Under the pieces are notes generated by a model, which was not told the origin of the DNA, did no database searches, and was given only the letters and a program-made list of their open reading frames with translations. 64,000 bases of DNA from Steinernema hermaphroditum (Eukaryota > Nematoda > Chromadorea > Rhabditida > Steinernematidae): NCBI GenBank assembly GCA_030435675.1, contig CM059622.1, forward strand, positions 15,128,001-15,192,000. Reading direction: 5' to 3'. Shown piece after piece: positions 22,860 to 32,980 of this stretch (position 1 is the first letter of the stretch; every line of letters begins with the position of its first letter). The position numbers and the translations under genes were made by a program.

Positions 22860-23492
22860 ATTTTCTTTACTTTCGTTATTCCTTACCGTCCAGAAAAGGA
22901 CGTAAAGCTATATTAGTTTTGTGTTACCCCGTGTTCTAAGAGTGGGCAGTTTATTACAAGATGTTTAGAATATGTTGCACACAGTGATGACTGTATTTGA
23001 AGTGTTTCAATAACGACTGCAATCAACGCCTACTTAGTCTGAGCTTCTGTGGACGAGAATGACAGACATAAAGCAAGAAGCCACGATGTCATTAACTCAA
23101 CACTCTCAACACTCTCATGATGAATGCCACTGATTCAAGGGAAAATACATCTTTACATTAAGTCCCCTTTTCCAAATAGGATAAGGGGTGGAAGCAATTG
23201 CGTCACAAAGCTTTTGCTATAAAAATAGCAAAAATAAATAAAATGAAATAAAAAACTTTGAACTTGTGATTTCGGTTCTTATAAGCATTTCAAACTTCAG
23301 TGCACTAATCAAATGACATGACATAAAGCATCGCATCCGTGCAACGCTTATTGCGTTAGCTTTTGTGCCTATGAGGGTAAACCAAATTAGAGTAAAGACA
23401 TTGTGCTAATTGTCATTAACCTTTTAATATCAGATTAGTATTGGTTTTAAGGTGTTTGCAGAGGAACACTTCCTCAACGATTGACTACCAAA
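22860..23492. other. Intergenic upstream of receptor D
   Basis: About 630 bp, AT-rich, no gene recognised. Should contain the promoter of receptor copy D. Confidence 0.35.
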
Positions 23493-25221
23493 ATGGATGG
23501 AGAAGTATTTGCCTATCTTGCTACAGGAATCGCTCCCGAAATGCGGTGCATTACTCTTATTTACCGGTTTGTCATTTCTGTCATGTTGATGCCCGTCTAT
23601 GTGCGTATTCTCTGGGCAAGTAGTCATGTTTTTGAAAACCGCAATTTAGAATATTTTTAGAGCTTGCTAAGTAAAAAGAAGTTTCGATCAAACGTGGCTT
23701 ATCTGCTGATTGTCAACATCGGTATCACCGATATATTCTTCCTACTGACCGTGTTCTGGGCGGCTATTATGAGCGTAAGGGCGGAAACGATCGGTCATAC
23801 TTATCTCCAAGGAATTACCACAGTAAGTATCTATTGTGTTCTAACAATCACGAATATAGGCGGCTTGCTTCTATCGATGTCTCTATTTTATGGCCTATTT
23901 CACTTTTTCTCTTCTTTTGGCTGTGAATCGTTTACTTGTGATAAACGAGTGCACGATCGTTCCTGATAAGCTGTACAAGGTAAGGTTTGTGACCAGAGAT
24001 GGGTTCCAATCGACTGATACGATTCATTGACCGCAAACGAACAGAGAAACGATCTGCGTATGCAAGTGGTATTCAACATTTTCTCTGTTCGTCTGCGCTC
24101 ACTCGCACGGAAGTCTGTATGGCGTAGTGGAATCTCTCTTTGACAGCAAAAGTTCGACGCGGGTTTGAACCCCACTATCCCAAACATTTTTTATTTTTTC
24201 CCATATCCTTCCACTATAGTTTCAATTCATTCCTAAACATTTCCATCGACTAACACGCATAATAACATTGAGGTGGTATTCCATCTTGATGACTCATCTT
24301 GACCTTTCGTGGTCGATCAGGCAAGTCTTTGCGGAACCTGCATCAAGTGACTGTTCACATCATGTGCGTTAGTCGATGGAAATGTTCGGTAAGATGTTGG
24401 ACTATGTTGTAAGGATGAAAAAAGGTTGATACGGTGGTTCGAATTTCGTTATTAGGATTTCCGTTGCGCCATAGAGACACCGGGAGAACCATATAAACTA
24501 GCACTTATCAACCAACTTATCAATCAATCAACCAACATGCTTAGCTCCTTATGTGCGTCGCCTGGCTGATAATTGCTGTTGTCTTCCCATTCTTGTTTGT
24601 ACACTATGAATTGGAGACCGAATATGACGTCGACTTCGCCATGCTCTTTAGTATGGGTTATATCTTGGAAGACGTCGTCCACAAGATCGAAGTTCCCTTG
24701 TATATCTGTATCTGCGCCACCTACTTAATATTGGTGCTTGGCTTAGTCGTCAAGGTCGGTTTGGGTGTAAAGTACCCGGAGAATACCGTATCCTTTCAGC
24801 GTAAAAAGCTGCGACAGAAGTTAAGAATCTCGTCGCCGGAAGGCCGATTGGCCCTTCAAACTGTGTTCCTCTTTGTTCCACAAGGAGTCGTTTTCATTTT
24901 CATGATGCTGCTTCAAACTACTTCTCTTCAGTCAAACCTCGAGAACACCTTGCTTTTCTACGCCATCGTCAACCCGAAATATATCGTTGCCATCAACATC
25001 GTAAACGACCTGCTTCCGCTCTCTTATCTGTCCGTTCTGGTCGCATTTAATACGTAGGCCACTGTGTGACCATTATGTAATGAACAACTCTTTCCAGTGA
25101 AATTAGGAAAGTTCTGAAAATTCCTTGTGGATCGACGAAGACGGTGAAGATCTATGTGGCTCCTAACTCGAGGGCCCAAGCCAGCCAATCTCCGCGAACT
25201 AGCCAAATGCTCATAAAATGA
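23493..25221 (+). CDS. 7TM chemoreceptor-like GPCR, copy D
   Basis: Exons 23493-23615, 23661-23822, 23860-23979, 24545-24754, 24800-25053 and 25098-25221; about 330 residues. Conserved blocks are NIGITDIFFLLTVFWAAIMS, CLYFMAYFTFSLLLAVNRLL, EYDVDFAMLFSMGYI and SSPEGRLALQTVFLFVPQG. Intron 1 has a GC-AG structure (donor gcaagt at 23616). Intron 4 is only 45 nt, a multiple of three without stop codons, so retention would add 15 residues in the loop before TM6. Intron 3 carries a tRNA-like repeat. It is the most diverged of the four copies, especially in the TM4-5 exon (VAWLIIAVVFPFLFVHYELE). Confidence 0.84.
24113..24181 (+). repeat. tRNA-like sequence (SINE or tRNA pseudogene) in intron 3 of receptor D
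   Basis: A perfect box A consensus TGGCGTAGTGG at 24120-24130 is followed 30 nt later by a near box B (GGTTTGAACCCC). The anticodon and acceptor stems do not pair properly, so this is not a functional tRNA. It looks like a decayed tRNA-derived SINE head. Confidence 0.5.
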
Positions 25222-25555
25222 ACTATTTTGTTTCCACTGTTGGTGTTTTTACTTGTTAACGGCGTTACGCACGGCGTGTTAAAGAGCAGAAAGGCATTAC
25301 CAAACAAGATCATTACCAAAGAAAGGCATTACCAAACAAGATCTAAGTTTGCATATTCCCTCACGCTACCAACGACTTGCCTACACTTCAAAATCTGAGC
25401 AGCCAGCCGAATCGATTATGGAAATCGATATCCGCCTCTCTGAAGCCCACGTAAACTTTTCTACTTTTTTTTTCTACTTTTTTTTTTCTAAACTTTGTTC
25501 TCTTATGATTCCGATTCAGGATGATTCTGAGTGGATCAATATTGCACCTTGTGTC
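25222..25555. other. Intergenic, includes (T)n tracts
   Basis: About 330 bp with a small direct duplication (GGCATTACCAAACAAGAT, copies near 25290 and 25323) and poly-T tracts near 25460-25490. No gene seen. Confidence 0.4.
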
Positions 25556-26377
25556 TCAAAAAGAAGTTTTCTCTGATTCTTCCAATTTGGATTGTGGAAT
25601 GTTTACTTTTTTGAGACAGTCTTCCACTATAATCGGGTCAATCAAGTCCGCTTTTCGAACATTTTGATGGCTGAAGTGCTGCAACACAATGTATTGCGCA
25701 CAAGTCGACTCCTTTCCGGTCTTATCGCATAATCCACATAGGAAAAATTCGGTCTTTGCCATATATTTGAAGCAGCTGTGGCACAACGACAGCTTGGAAC
25801 CGTCATTTACTTCTGCTACGAACAGACACTTCACGTATTCGTGAACCACCTTTAAGTTTTAATTTTTTTGTGAAGAAAATTTAGTAACATACTGTTGATG
25901 AGTTTGTTTGCTGGAAGGTCCTATTTTCCTATTCATCCGAATTTCCTTTTTCGGACAGATCGCACATTGCATCAGCTTTGTGCGCTTAGCAAATGAGATA
26001 TTAAGTTGTCTTACCTTCTTCACCAATGTTTGTACTGACTTTCCATAATTTCTTTTCACAATGCCCAATACTGCACCCACTAATGAACAGTGTGCGGTTG
26101 TGTTGGGACAAAGCGGAGATCGAAGTGATTTTTACGTTGGTATATCGCTCCATCGTTGAATTCCTGAAGAACATAATCTTATAGCTGTAGGTTCTACCAC
26201 TGCTGGCTTCAGATGAATGACAAAGGGACCAAGAGATCTATCTCTAATTGTCACCAGAACACTTTCGCCGAAAACGAAACATCGGTTAGAGTCTAGAAAG
26301 GATTGGTTAAGACGATAGTTTCTCGCCATGGACAAAAATGAGGTGAGCTTTTTGACTGATCTTTCTGAAGTAGACAT
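25556..26377 (-). CDS. Hypothetical Cys-rich protein, multi-exon
   Basis: A first exon is suggested at 26377-26136 (MSTSERSVKKLTSFLSMARN ...), ending at a GTAAAA donor. Downstream minus-strand open segments at about 26080-25859 (with CAICPKKEIRMNRK) and 25849-25556 (SLCHSCFKYMAKTEFFLCGL, then CDKTGKESTCAQYIVLQHF) have paired CxxC-type cysteines suggestive of zinc binding. I could not link the middle exon in phase with confidence, so the boundaries are approximate. The upstream end abuts a dispersed 204-bp repeat. No family is recognised. Confidence 0.4.
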
Positions 26378-26720
26378 GTTATATTCATGGAGACTGAAGT
26401 CTGGTTCGGCGCTGCGACATACCAACTTTGAATTGGAAGAAAAAAGGAAGAAGCTCACGAGCGCTGGATGAACAATGACGGATGGAGCGCCGAAAGCCGG
26501 AGTATGCCTACTAGGCAGAATGGCCAATGGCTGGCACCGAGGCATCTGACACCGCTGATTTGGGGAAGCAAATGGCAAGTCCCTCGCTCGGAATCCGCTC
26601 GTCAATGTACTTTGCAATTGCTGAAATGACGCACAGTTGTCGCCGCGCTCATTTGTAGTGCTTTGTAGGTAAACAACTGATAAAATTACAGCGACCAGCG
26701 ATGACGCAACTCCCGGACCA

Positions 26721-26924
26721 CGGAAGCGTCCGCTGTGCCGCAAACGATATTCCGCTGCCATAGCTGAAGATTTGCCGATTCCCAGATGCCCCGTGAAGTG
26801 TGCCGTCTACGACCGGTTCGACATCTACGCCGCGCCAGAGATGAAGTCGTCTGCCAGACATCCTCTGTTTGTCTATTTTCGGTGTCGCGCAAGGCGTAAT
26901 GCCTTTGATTCGCGAAATAAAGTC
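26721..26924 (+). repeat. 204-bp dispersed repeat, copy 1 (inverted relative to 49.5 kb)
   Basis: This block matches the reverse complement of 49523-49726 with only six mismatches in 204 bp (about 97%). One frame, read + here and - at 49.5 kb, encodes RCPVKCAVYDRFDIYAAP followed by HPLFVYFRCRAR; three of the six differences are synonymous in it. A short flanking anchor (GCAACTCCCGGACCAC) is also shared. It may be a coding exon of a multicopy gene or part of a transposon. There are no obvious terminal repeats. Confidence 0.7.
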
Positions 26925-27010
26925 AAAAGTCAAAATTCCGCAAAATTGTGACAGTCATCTTAAAACATTTCGGCAATGTAAAAGATATTTTTGTCGGCGA
27001 CATGAAGAAC

Positions 27011-27768
27011 TCAGTCAGTTGTGATGTCGGCAAGATATCTTTCGTTCCATCGTTCAAGGGCCTCCATTTCCTGCAATTCCCATTTGCATCGTTGAACAGA
27101 TTGCTTAAAACACACCGCTAAAATTCCGGCCTTTTCTTTACGCAGTTTGTCCATTTCGATTTCAAACTGTCCAGAGCTGAGAGCGGACGTTTTCGCCTTG
27201 AGAACTTGCCGACCGTTCTTAAGGAGATTGATCTTCGCTCGGAGATTCTATACATGAAATTATGTGACATACGCGATTCATTTGAATGCCTTACATCATA
27301 TCCCAATTGAACTTTCTGTTGTCGTTTGCCTATCCGTCTTATCGCGTTGCTGTGAGATTCCTTCACCGCACTCTCATCGACAGATAGTTCTTCTAGAGCT
27401 TCGTCCATCATAGAAATCGGTACCAGGCCATTCACAGCGATCTCATTGGAAATCCGGTTACTTCGGTGATCTCGCACGATCTCTGAAGGCGCTATTTGAA
27501 GTGATAAAGGTAACCCCAACTCACCATTCAATATGACGTTGTTTGGAAGGTGCTCGTATCGGTCGATTCTGGCAGTTTGTTTACAGATCGGACATATGAG
27601 CATCTTTGTATTCTTTGCTGGATACGTTCGAACGACGGACTTTTCACAAGTAGCGCACAGTGAGTGTCCACATGTAGGGAAGACTTTGGCTTCGTCGAAA
27701 GGCGTCTTGCATACTGGACACAATAGATGGCCGAGGGAATCGGTCTTTGCCATAAGCTTCTGCAACAT
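27011..27768 (-). CDS. RING-finger protein with C-terminal coiled coil
   Basis: Exons 27768-27525, 27482-27295 and 27247-27011, about 222 residues. A C3HC4 RING occupies residues 17-62 (C17, C20, C33, H35, C38, C41, C59, C62; core FPTCGHSLCATCEKSV). It is followed by the usual post-RING LPNNVILNE segment. This implies E3 ubiquitin-ligase activity through E2 binding, by family knowledge. The C-terminal exon (KINLLKNGRQVLKAK, then QFEIEMDKLRKEKAGILAVC) is helical and probably coiled-coil, as in TRIM/RBCC-like proteins, but no B-box or substrate domain is seen. The first intron is 42 nt, in frame and stop-free, so intron retention would add 14 residues. An alternative start is the Met at 27753. 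Confidence 0.83.
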
Positions 27769-28057
27769 TTGAAACGAAAAGTTCTCCGAAAGAAGACATT
27801 GAAAGGGTCCAAGCCCTCTTGCTCTGATTGGGTTGTTTCAAACGGAGCGGTGAGATAAAAAAAGTTAACAACTGGTTCTTTAAGATTGCACCATGGACCT
27901 TGAAGATAAGTTCGTGTGGCCTCTGTTAAAAAATAAGACCGGTTTTAAGAATGTCTCAGCATTTATTCTTTGTTGATTCATAGCAGTCTCACGAAGGATA
28001 AGAAGTTATCACTTTCCAGTGCATGCGAACCCGTCAAAAGCGATTAGTTCGACTTTA

Positions 28058-28261
28058 TCAGCTTAAAATTGGGTGTCCTCTCTGATGGAGGGCGTTGATA
28101 GCATCCATATGGGAGCTAATCCTGTTTTGCATAGCACTAAACCCTGAATACCAAAGCACGCTAAATGGATGGTGAGGAAGATATGGGGCATAGAACGCAA
28201 AAGTCTTATGTCTCGAAGATGCAGAGAGAAGAAGGCCCAAATAAGGATCTTGGTCAGTCAA
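28058..28261 (-). CDS. Possible 3'-terminal exon, 67-residue ORF
   Basis: The minus frame reads TDQDPYLGLLL and then FYAPYLPHHPFSVLW before AMQNRISSHMDAINALHQRG, followed by a stop and an AATAAA about 90 nt downstream. Composition is protein-like, but the upstream acceptor is weak and I could not connect it in phase to the APP-like gene, whose apparent stop lies at 28977. It may be the 3' exon of an alternative transcript or a chance ORF. Confidence 0.25.
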   Translation of the reverse strand: MTDQDPYLGLLLSASSRHKTFAFYAPYLPHHPFSVLWYSGFSAMQNRISSHMDAINALHQRGHPILS

Positions 28262-28517
28262 AATGGCGTTAAGAAATTTGGAATTTTCCGATCACTATGA
28301 GCAGTACAAATAACTATAAATTATTGGAGTTCGATTGTTGCAAAAGTCGAACTAAACACCGATCAATGCTCCACGTCAAGTAACTTCGGACAGCGGCGCT
28401 GATAAGGACGAACTATGACACATCACTCACACAGGAACCACTCCAATTGATACGCGCCGATCGAGCTAAAATGTGTTGGAGTGAACAGAGGTGGCGCCGA
28501 ATCCACCGATGCGTGTG

Positions 28518-28587
28518 TCCGGAACCGGAAGAAACGGCTCGAGGCGGTTTCGAATCCACCCTGAGGACTGACATTTTTATCTTCAGT
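28518..28587 (+). repeat. tRNA-derived SINE fragment, inverted partner 1
   Basis: Contains CCGGAACCGGAAGA, then CTCGAGGCGG and the box B-like TTTCGAATCC, ending ATTTTTATCTTCAGTC. It is the reverse complement, with about 10-15% divergence, of the distal end of the element at 28672-28922. The two face each other across about 85 bp and could form a hairpin. Confidence 0.6.
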
Positions 28588-28671
28588 CATTTTCATTTGA
28601 CACTAGTCGCAAAGTTTTTCTTCTGCCTATTTATGTCAAAAGAAAACCTACGTTAATAAAATGGCTGTCTT

Positions 28672-28922
28672 AAACCGAAGATAAAAATGTTTGGTCTCAG
28701 GGGGGATTCGAACCCGCCTCGAGCTGTTCTCTTCCGGTTCCGACTTCCGGATTACTTCCGCACAACCCTGCTCCACATCAAGTGACTTTCTTTGGGTGTT
28801 TTCACTCCTACCTAAACTTCCACACCACAAAAAGTATCCGTTGTTGGATAATCCGATTTTTGGCAGAGGAGCTGTGTGCCTCGGCTCCCCAGCCCAAGCG
28901 CTACCCATTACACCACACCTCA
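28672..28922 (-). repeat. tRNA-derived SINE-like element
   Basis: Minus strand: a box A match TGGTGTAATGGGTAGC lies at about 28915-28900. A perfect box B, GGGTTCGAATCCCCC, lies near 28720-28700, about 190 nt further on, so this is too long for a tRNA. The element may be two merged tRNA-related units. Its 3' end is repeated in inverted orientation at 28518-28587. It lies just downstream of the stop codon of the APP-like gene. Confidence 0.5.
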
Positions 28923-28976
28923 TCGCTTATCACTTGAAGTTAGATCGACAATAAAAAGACAATTTTTTATTACACC

Positions 28977-31632
28977 TTACTTCATCTCAACAGTGGCCCG
29001 ATCGTCATCTTCACTCCTTCCAAACCGAACGAAGTGATCGACCTTCTCCGACTTGAGATGTTTTACTTTGGCAATACAACACTCGTGATGGATGAGACCC
29101 GCAAAAATGATGGCAACGAGAAGAAGGGTGACGAGGACGACGCCGACCACAACTGCGGTTTCCTGAATACACACTGTGGTTTGACTTTACAATCAATATG
29201 ACTCACGGCTATTTCGTTCGGCCCTGCCGTGATCGGTTCCTCTGCAGGGGGTGGTTGTTTAGCGACGCCAGCGAATATTTCATGGTATTTGTGAAGAATC
29301 TGACTGTGGGCATGGGGAGTTTTCAGGATTTGTCTGAGATCTTCTTCGGAGATGCCCCAGGTGTGGTTGACGCAGTAGTCGAACCATGTGGATTCTGAAA
29401 GAAGGGCAGTGTTCAGTGAAGGGAACTAGGGCAGAGCCTCTTATTGAAGGGAATGTAAGGCTTATGGGGGAATCAACTGCAGCTTTCGTTGATCTACTCC
29501 TTACTTCCCAGCCGAAGCCAGACCAATTGCAAACCATCATGAAAGGTCTCTATGAAGGAATCGAAGGGATGGAATCGACCGAAACTTTCGCCATTCTTTT
29601 TGTAGCACATACCGATTTGCTCCTTCAACTCCGGGAAGACGGTTATATCGAGCGCATTCGTGTGCTCGAACCGCGTCACGACATCTTCCACATCGAACTG
29701 CTTCAGCGAAGTTATTTGCGAAAGATGTTCGGGCTTGATTTTCCTCATGATTTTGCCCTGCTCTTCGTCCGTAGCCACGACGAAGGCTGTTTGGAAGAGA
29801 TTATGTGATCGTTCGCGGGCGATCTGATGAAGTTGCACGACGACCTGATGCCAGTGCGCACGTCTTGACATGATTGGCTCCTTGTTGAGTCGGACGTTCT
29901 GAAATATTTAAATGCACGAAGATTCTGGGCAATAACGATTGGTTACATCGATCATAGTTGCGTTGACTGAGGGAGTTTTGCCAACGAGCCAAGTGAGAAG
30001 GTATTCTCTGATCATCGGCGCAAACGGAGGAGGTTGAGGAAGAACTTCGCTGTCTTCTCCTCCAAAATTCTTGTAGAGTAGCGCCAGATTTGCGTTGTTG
30101 TCCTCGATTATGGCATTGAAGCGTCGATTCATAATGGCGAATTCTTTTAGGAGGGAGAGAGCAGTGTGGTGGACAGACGTGGAGACGAGCCGATGGCTTT
30201 CGAAACTGTCAAGAGGGTCTGAAATAGGAATGAATACTGGCGGTGATTTTTCGGTACGGACCTTCAGTAGGTTTCGTGCAGCACACAAACTCAATTTCTA
30301 GATACTTGTTCTTTCCGCATTGAGTTGAGACGGTGAAGTTCATGGGTGCCTAAAGTAGTCATCAATAAGATGTAATGATGTGATGTAATGATAAGATGTA
30401 ATGAACAAACGGCATTCATCGTAAATGGAAAAGCAAAATGTCCATAGTTAACAATCGAGTAAGAAAAAAAATTATTCGCAGTCAGCAGGATTCGAACCTA
30501 CGCGGGCAGAGCCCAATTGATTTCTAGTCAATCTCCTTAACCACTCGGACATGACTGCACAGCGAGATCAGCATATCATCTCGCTGTCCTTCATCGTCAT
30601 GGTCTGAATTTTACAAACATCGTTTTTTTTTGTGTTTTTACTGAGAGTCGTCAAAATCTCCATAAAAAACACAAAAACTGAGACTCTGATCTCTCTAATG
30701 ACCGACACGTAGGTCACTCGTGGCAGAAAGAAGAACGTGCAGTCATGTCCGAGTGGTTAAGGAGATTGACTAGAAATCAATTGGGCTCTGCCCGCGTAGG
30801 TTCGAATCCTGCTGACTGCTAAATATTTTTACCCTATGCTGTTTAGTTATTCGGGTAATTTTTTAGCCTTTTGTAGCATATCGACATGAATAAGAAACGT
30901 TGGTGGCGTTGACTATGAACATATTAATTTTTGTATTATGTGTGGATATAAAAACCACTTCTAACATCGCTTAATGACTACTTCTGCTCTAAATGGACGC
31001 TATTCTATCCCTTGAAAGTTCTTACATACAGTTTTATCCAAAACGATAGTAAGAAAATTAAGAAACCCACCTCTCCGCACTCTTTTGTAGCTTTGGCCAA
31101 CCAGAAGCTTTCAGTTCTGCAGGCGCCTCTTCCAACTAGCCGATCGGACCAGCACCCTTCGGAAACGTCCATTTTTGGCGGGGCGTGCCTATCTGCAAGA
31201 AGTTGCGTGATCTATTCCTGCTATTCACAGGAATTATCCTACCTACACATTCGTAGACCGTCACAAAAGACTGATTTCCGTTCGCCTTCTCCCCAGTAAC
31301 ATTTGCCCACTTCTGGGGCGATGTGAACCCTGCTAGGACGGGCACCAGCTTTCCAGGATAACCCTAAAAAGAAGGTTCACATGTTCGGACGCAAGGATTA
31401 CCTCACAGATCGGCGTAATCATTATATTAGAGATCTTCTTTTTCGAGCAAACCTCATCGGGAGGATTCTCATTTGCGCTCTTCTCCCACTTTTCACCTCT
31501 CCAATAGTAGGTGCTTCCATTGCAGACAGGCACAACGAATCGGGAATATTCCGAGAGGAGCGTTTGGGAGTCATCCAAAAAGTCGGTCGCACCTAAACCC
31601 ACCAACAAAAGGAACGTCAGCGGGCGCAACAT
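28977..31632 (-). CDS. Divergent amyloid-precursor-like (APP/APL-1 family) membrane protein
   Basis: Eight exons fit in phase: 31632-31402, 31363-31243, 31192-31071, 30349-30262, 30218-29947, 29898-29505, 29394-29207 and 29162-28977; about 533 residues. A signal peptide (MLRPLTFLLLVGLGAT) precedes an E1-like region. In the growth-factor-like part, the first two Cys are 23 residues apart, as in human APP, and YEC matches APP YRC. The copper-domain Cys follow with APP spacing (C-10-C-13-C), then QCGKNKYLEIEFVCC, a near match to the APP signature. Exons 5-6 (about 188-409) are helical and resemble the E2 domain more weakly. One membrane helix lies near 474-496, with a short tail lacking NPxY. 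The APP Cys98/Cys105 pair is Ala/Ala here, and the three copper His are absent. The stop overlaps a possible donor (gtaagg), so a longer tail isoform cannot be excluded. Intron 3 holds two tRNA-Ser genes. Confidence 0.8.
30477..30558 (-). tRNA. tRNA-Ser(AGA)
   Basis: Identical mature sequence to the tRNA-Ser at 4932: anticodon AGA, long variable arm, discriminator G. A T9 terminator follows on the minus strand. It lies in intron 3 of the APP-like gene, on the same strand as that gene. Confidence 0.95.
30739..30820 (+). tRNA. tRNA-Ser(AGA), discriminator T
   Basis: The same body sequence as the other two tRNA-Ser copies, in opposite orientation 180 bp from its neighbour (head-to-head). The base after the acceptor stem is T rather than the serine-identity G73, so serylation may be weaker or the copy may be drifting. 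A T5 run follows. Confidence 0.92.
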
Positions 31633-32230
31633 ATTGCGACAGTCAAGTGGCTGTGATCCAGAGCGTCTAGCGTCAATGGAGAATAAGATTTTGGTCAAGG
31701 TCGGCGAGCGTTCGCTTGCGACAGCCGATGGATGGTCAGTTATCGGCTGCTGTGGGAAATGTGTCAATAATAACAGAAACGGGAAGAGATCGGGAAATGA
31801 TAAGAGAAGTTTGCGTTTTGCGGTGTCATTTCCGGGTTCATGCAAAAAGATATGACTGAAACAAAGGGAAAGAAAAATCTATTCAGTCGAAGAAACTTTA
31901 GATAGAACCGGTTTCCTTGTATCTGGAGCCAATCTGCGCTTGGTACGTGGGCCGCAGAAATAAGCACACCCCTTGAAGTGCTAATTGCCGATTTACAGTG
32001 GATTTTCAAATGTAGGGATAGAACCGAGGTTTATCGGGCAACAATGTAATGTTGTTTATTTTCCGCTCAGGACTCACCACGCCGACAAGAAATGTGACAA
32101 ATTCGACCGATTCAGATTTGGCGCGGTCACAGAAAGAAGTGGACCCGGAGTTCCACTATTTTCTGTGTGTTTCTGGATGAATTTTTTGCGTGGTATCGTT
32201 CTATTCGTTGTTCTATGTTACTGTATGTAT
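31633..32230. other. Intergenic / upstream region of the APP-like gene
   Basis: The APP-like frame remains open upstream of its Met to 31845, but the signal peptide fixes the start at 31632. The remaining few hundred bases hold no recognisable gene. Confidence 0.4.
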
Positions 32231-32231
32231 A

Positions 32232-32290
32232 GAGGGTTCGGCAAAAGTTCTGTCGCGCCAAGAATCGAGCATATCTCGAAGTGTTGAATT
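32232..32290 (+). repeat. Possible mariner-type terminal repeat remnant
   Basis: GGGTTCGGCAAAAGTTCTGT at about 32236 resembles the ends of mariner-family elements (a gg-tgt-caaaaagtt-type end). I did not find a matching inverted copy or transposase nearby, so this would be a solo end. Confidence 0.25.
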
Positions 32291-32292
32291 AA

Positions 32293-32859
32293 TTAAAACA
32301 AAAAGCATTTACCACATGAAAGAACAACAAAAACTACAAACGTTTCGCAAAATTTCTGACCATGACCGCCGCCAGATTTCGGTCCCATGCCTTCTGAAGA
32401 GCTTCGGCCCTCTGCGAGTCGATTGCTACGTGACGAACTCGACCGGCCTTCTCCTGCAAGCCCCTCTAAGCACACCGCGAAATCCATCGGGTTGAGGGAC
32501 AATCTTCCGTGGTCCAGAATTCTGGGATCCGCTGTCGGCAGAAAGTCATTGTTGATTTGGCTCCGTGGCGAGCGTCAACGATCCATATTCACAACTCGCC
32601 TCAATAAAATCACCTCCCAAATCTGTTCAACTTTCCTGCGTTCCTGAAAGGGGAACCTGTCTTATATGGAGTCGACCAAATTTAGCCTTCATTCCAGGCT
32701 TTGCGAACAGCAGCTTTCGGTGAGTCGGTTGTTGTGTAGGATACTCACCAAGCCTCCTTCTCTAAGATGCTCCATTTCGCGAAGATTCAAATCCGGGATG
32801 CTGCAGCGCCTATCTTCTTTAGTCCAGAACTTTCGCACCCGTCGACGACCGAAGTCCAT
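32293..32859 (-). CDS. Small basic protein of unknown function
   Basis: Exon 1 at 32859-32749 encodes MDFGRRRVRKFWTKEDRRC, continuing to HLREGGL, with a good gtgagt donor. Exon 2 starts at 32643 (ERRKVEQIWE) after a ctttcag acceptor. A later segment (RILDHGRLSLNPMDFAVCLE, then a Ser/Gly-rich stretch) ends at a stop at 32293. Splicing between exon 2 and the last segment is uncertain because the phases only fit with a weak donor. The N-terminus is very basic and could bind nucleic acid. Not recognised. Confidence 0.45.
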
Positions 32860-32980
32860 TGTTAATAGTGTTGTTAGGTAACTGTAGCACTGCTACAATG
32901 TAGATGTGCATTGCAATGTGATCCAAAACAGCTTTAATAATTAATAGATAAGAAGCCCATTTGAACTTTAGGCGAATTTT

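Noticed and set aside
28700..28920. tRNA gene on the minus strand (box A and perfect box B)
   Set aside because: The boxes are about 190 nt apart and no cloverleaf can be drawn, so it is SINE-like and not a tRNA.
29386..29808. 140-codon + strand frame
   Set aside because: Shadow of exon 6 of the APP-like gene, whose minus-strand frame joins in phase with its neighbours.
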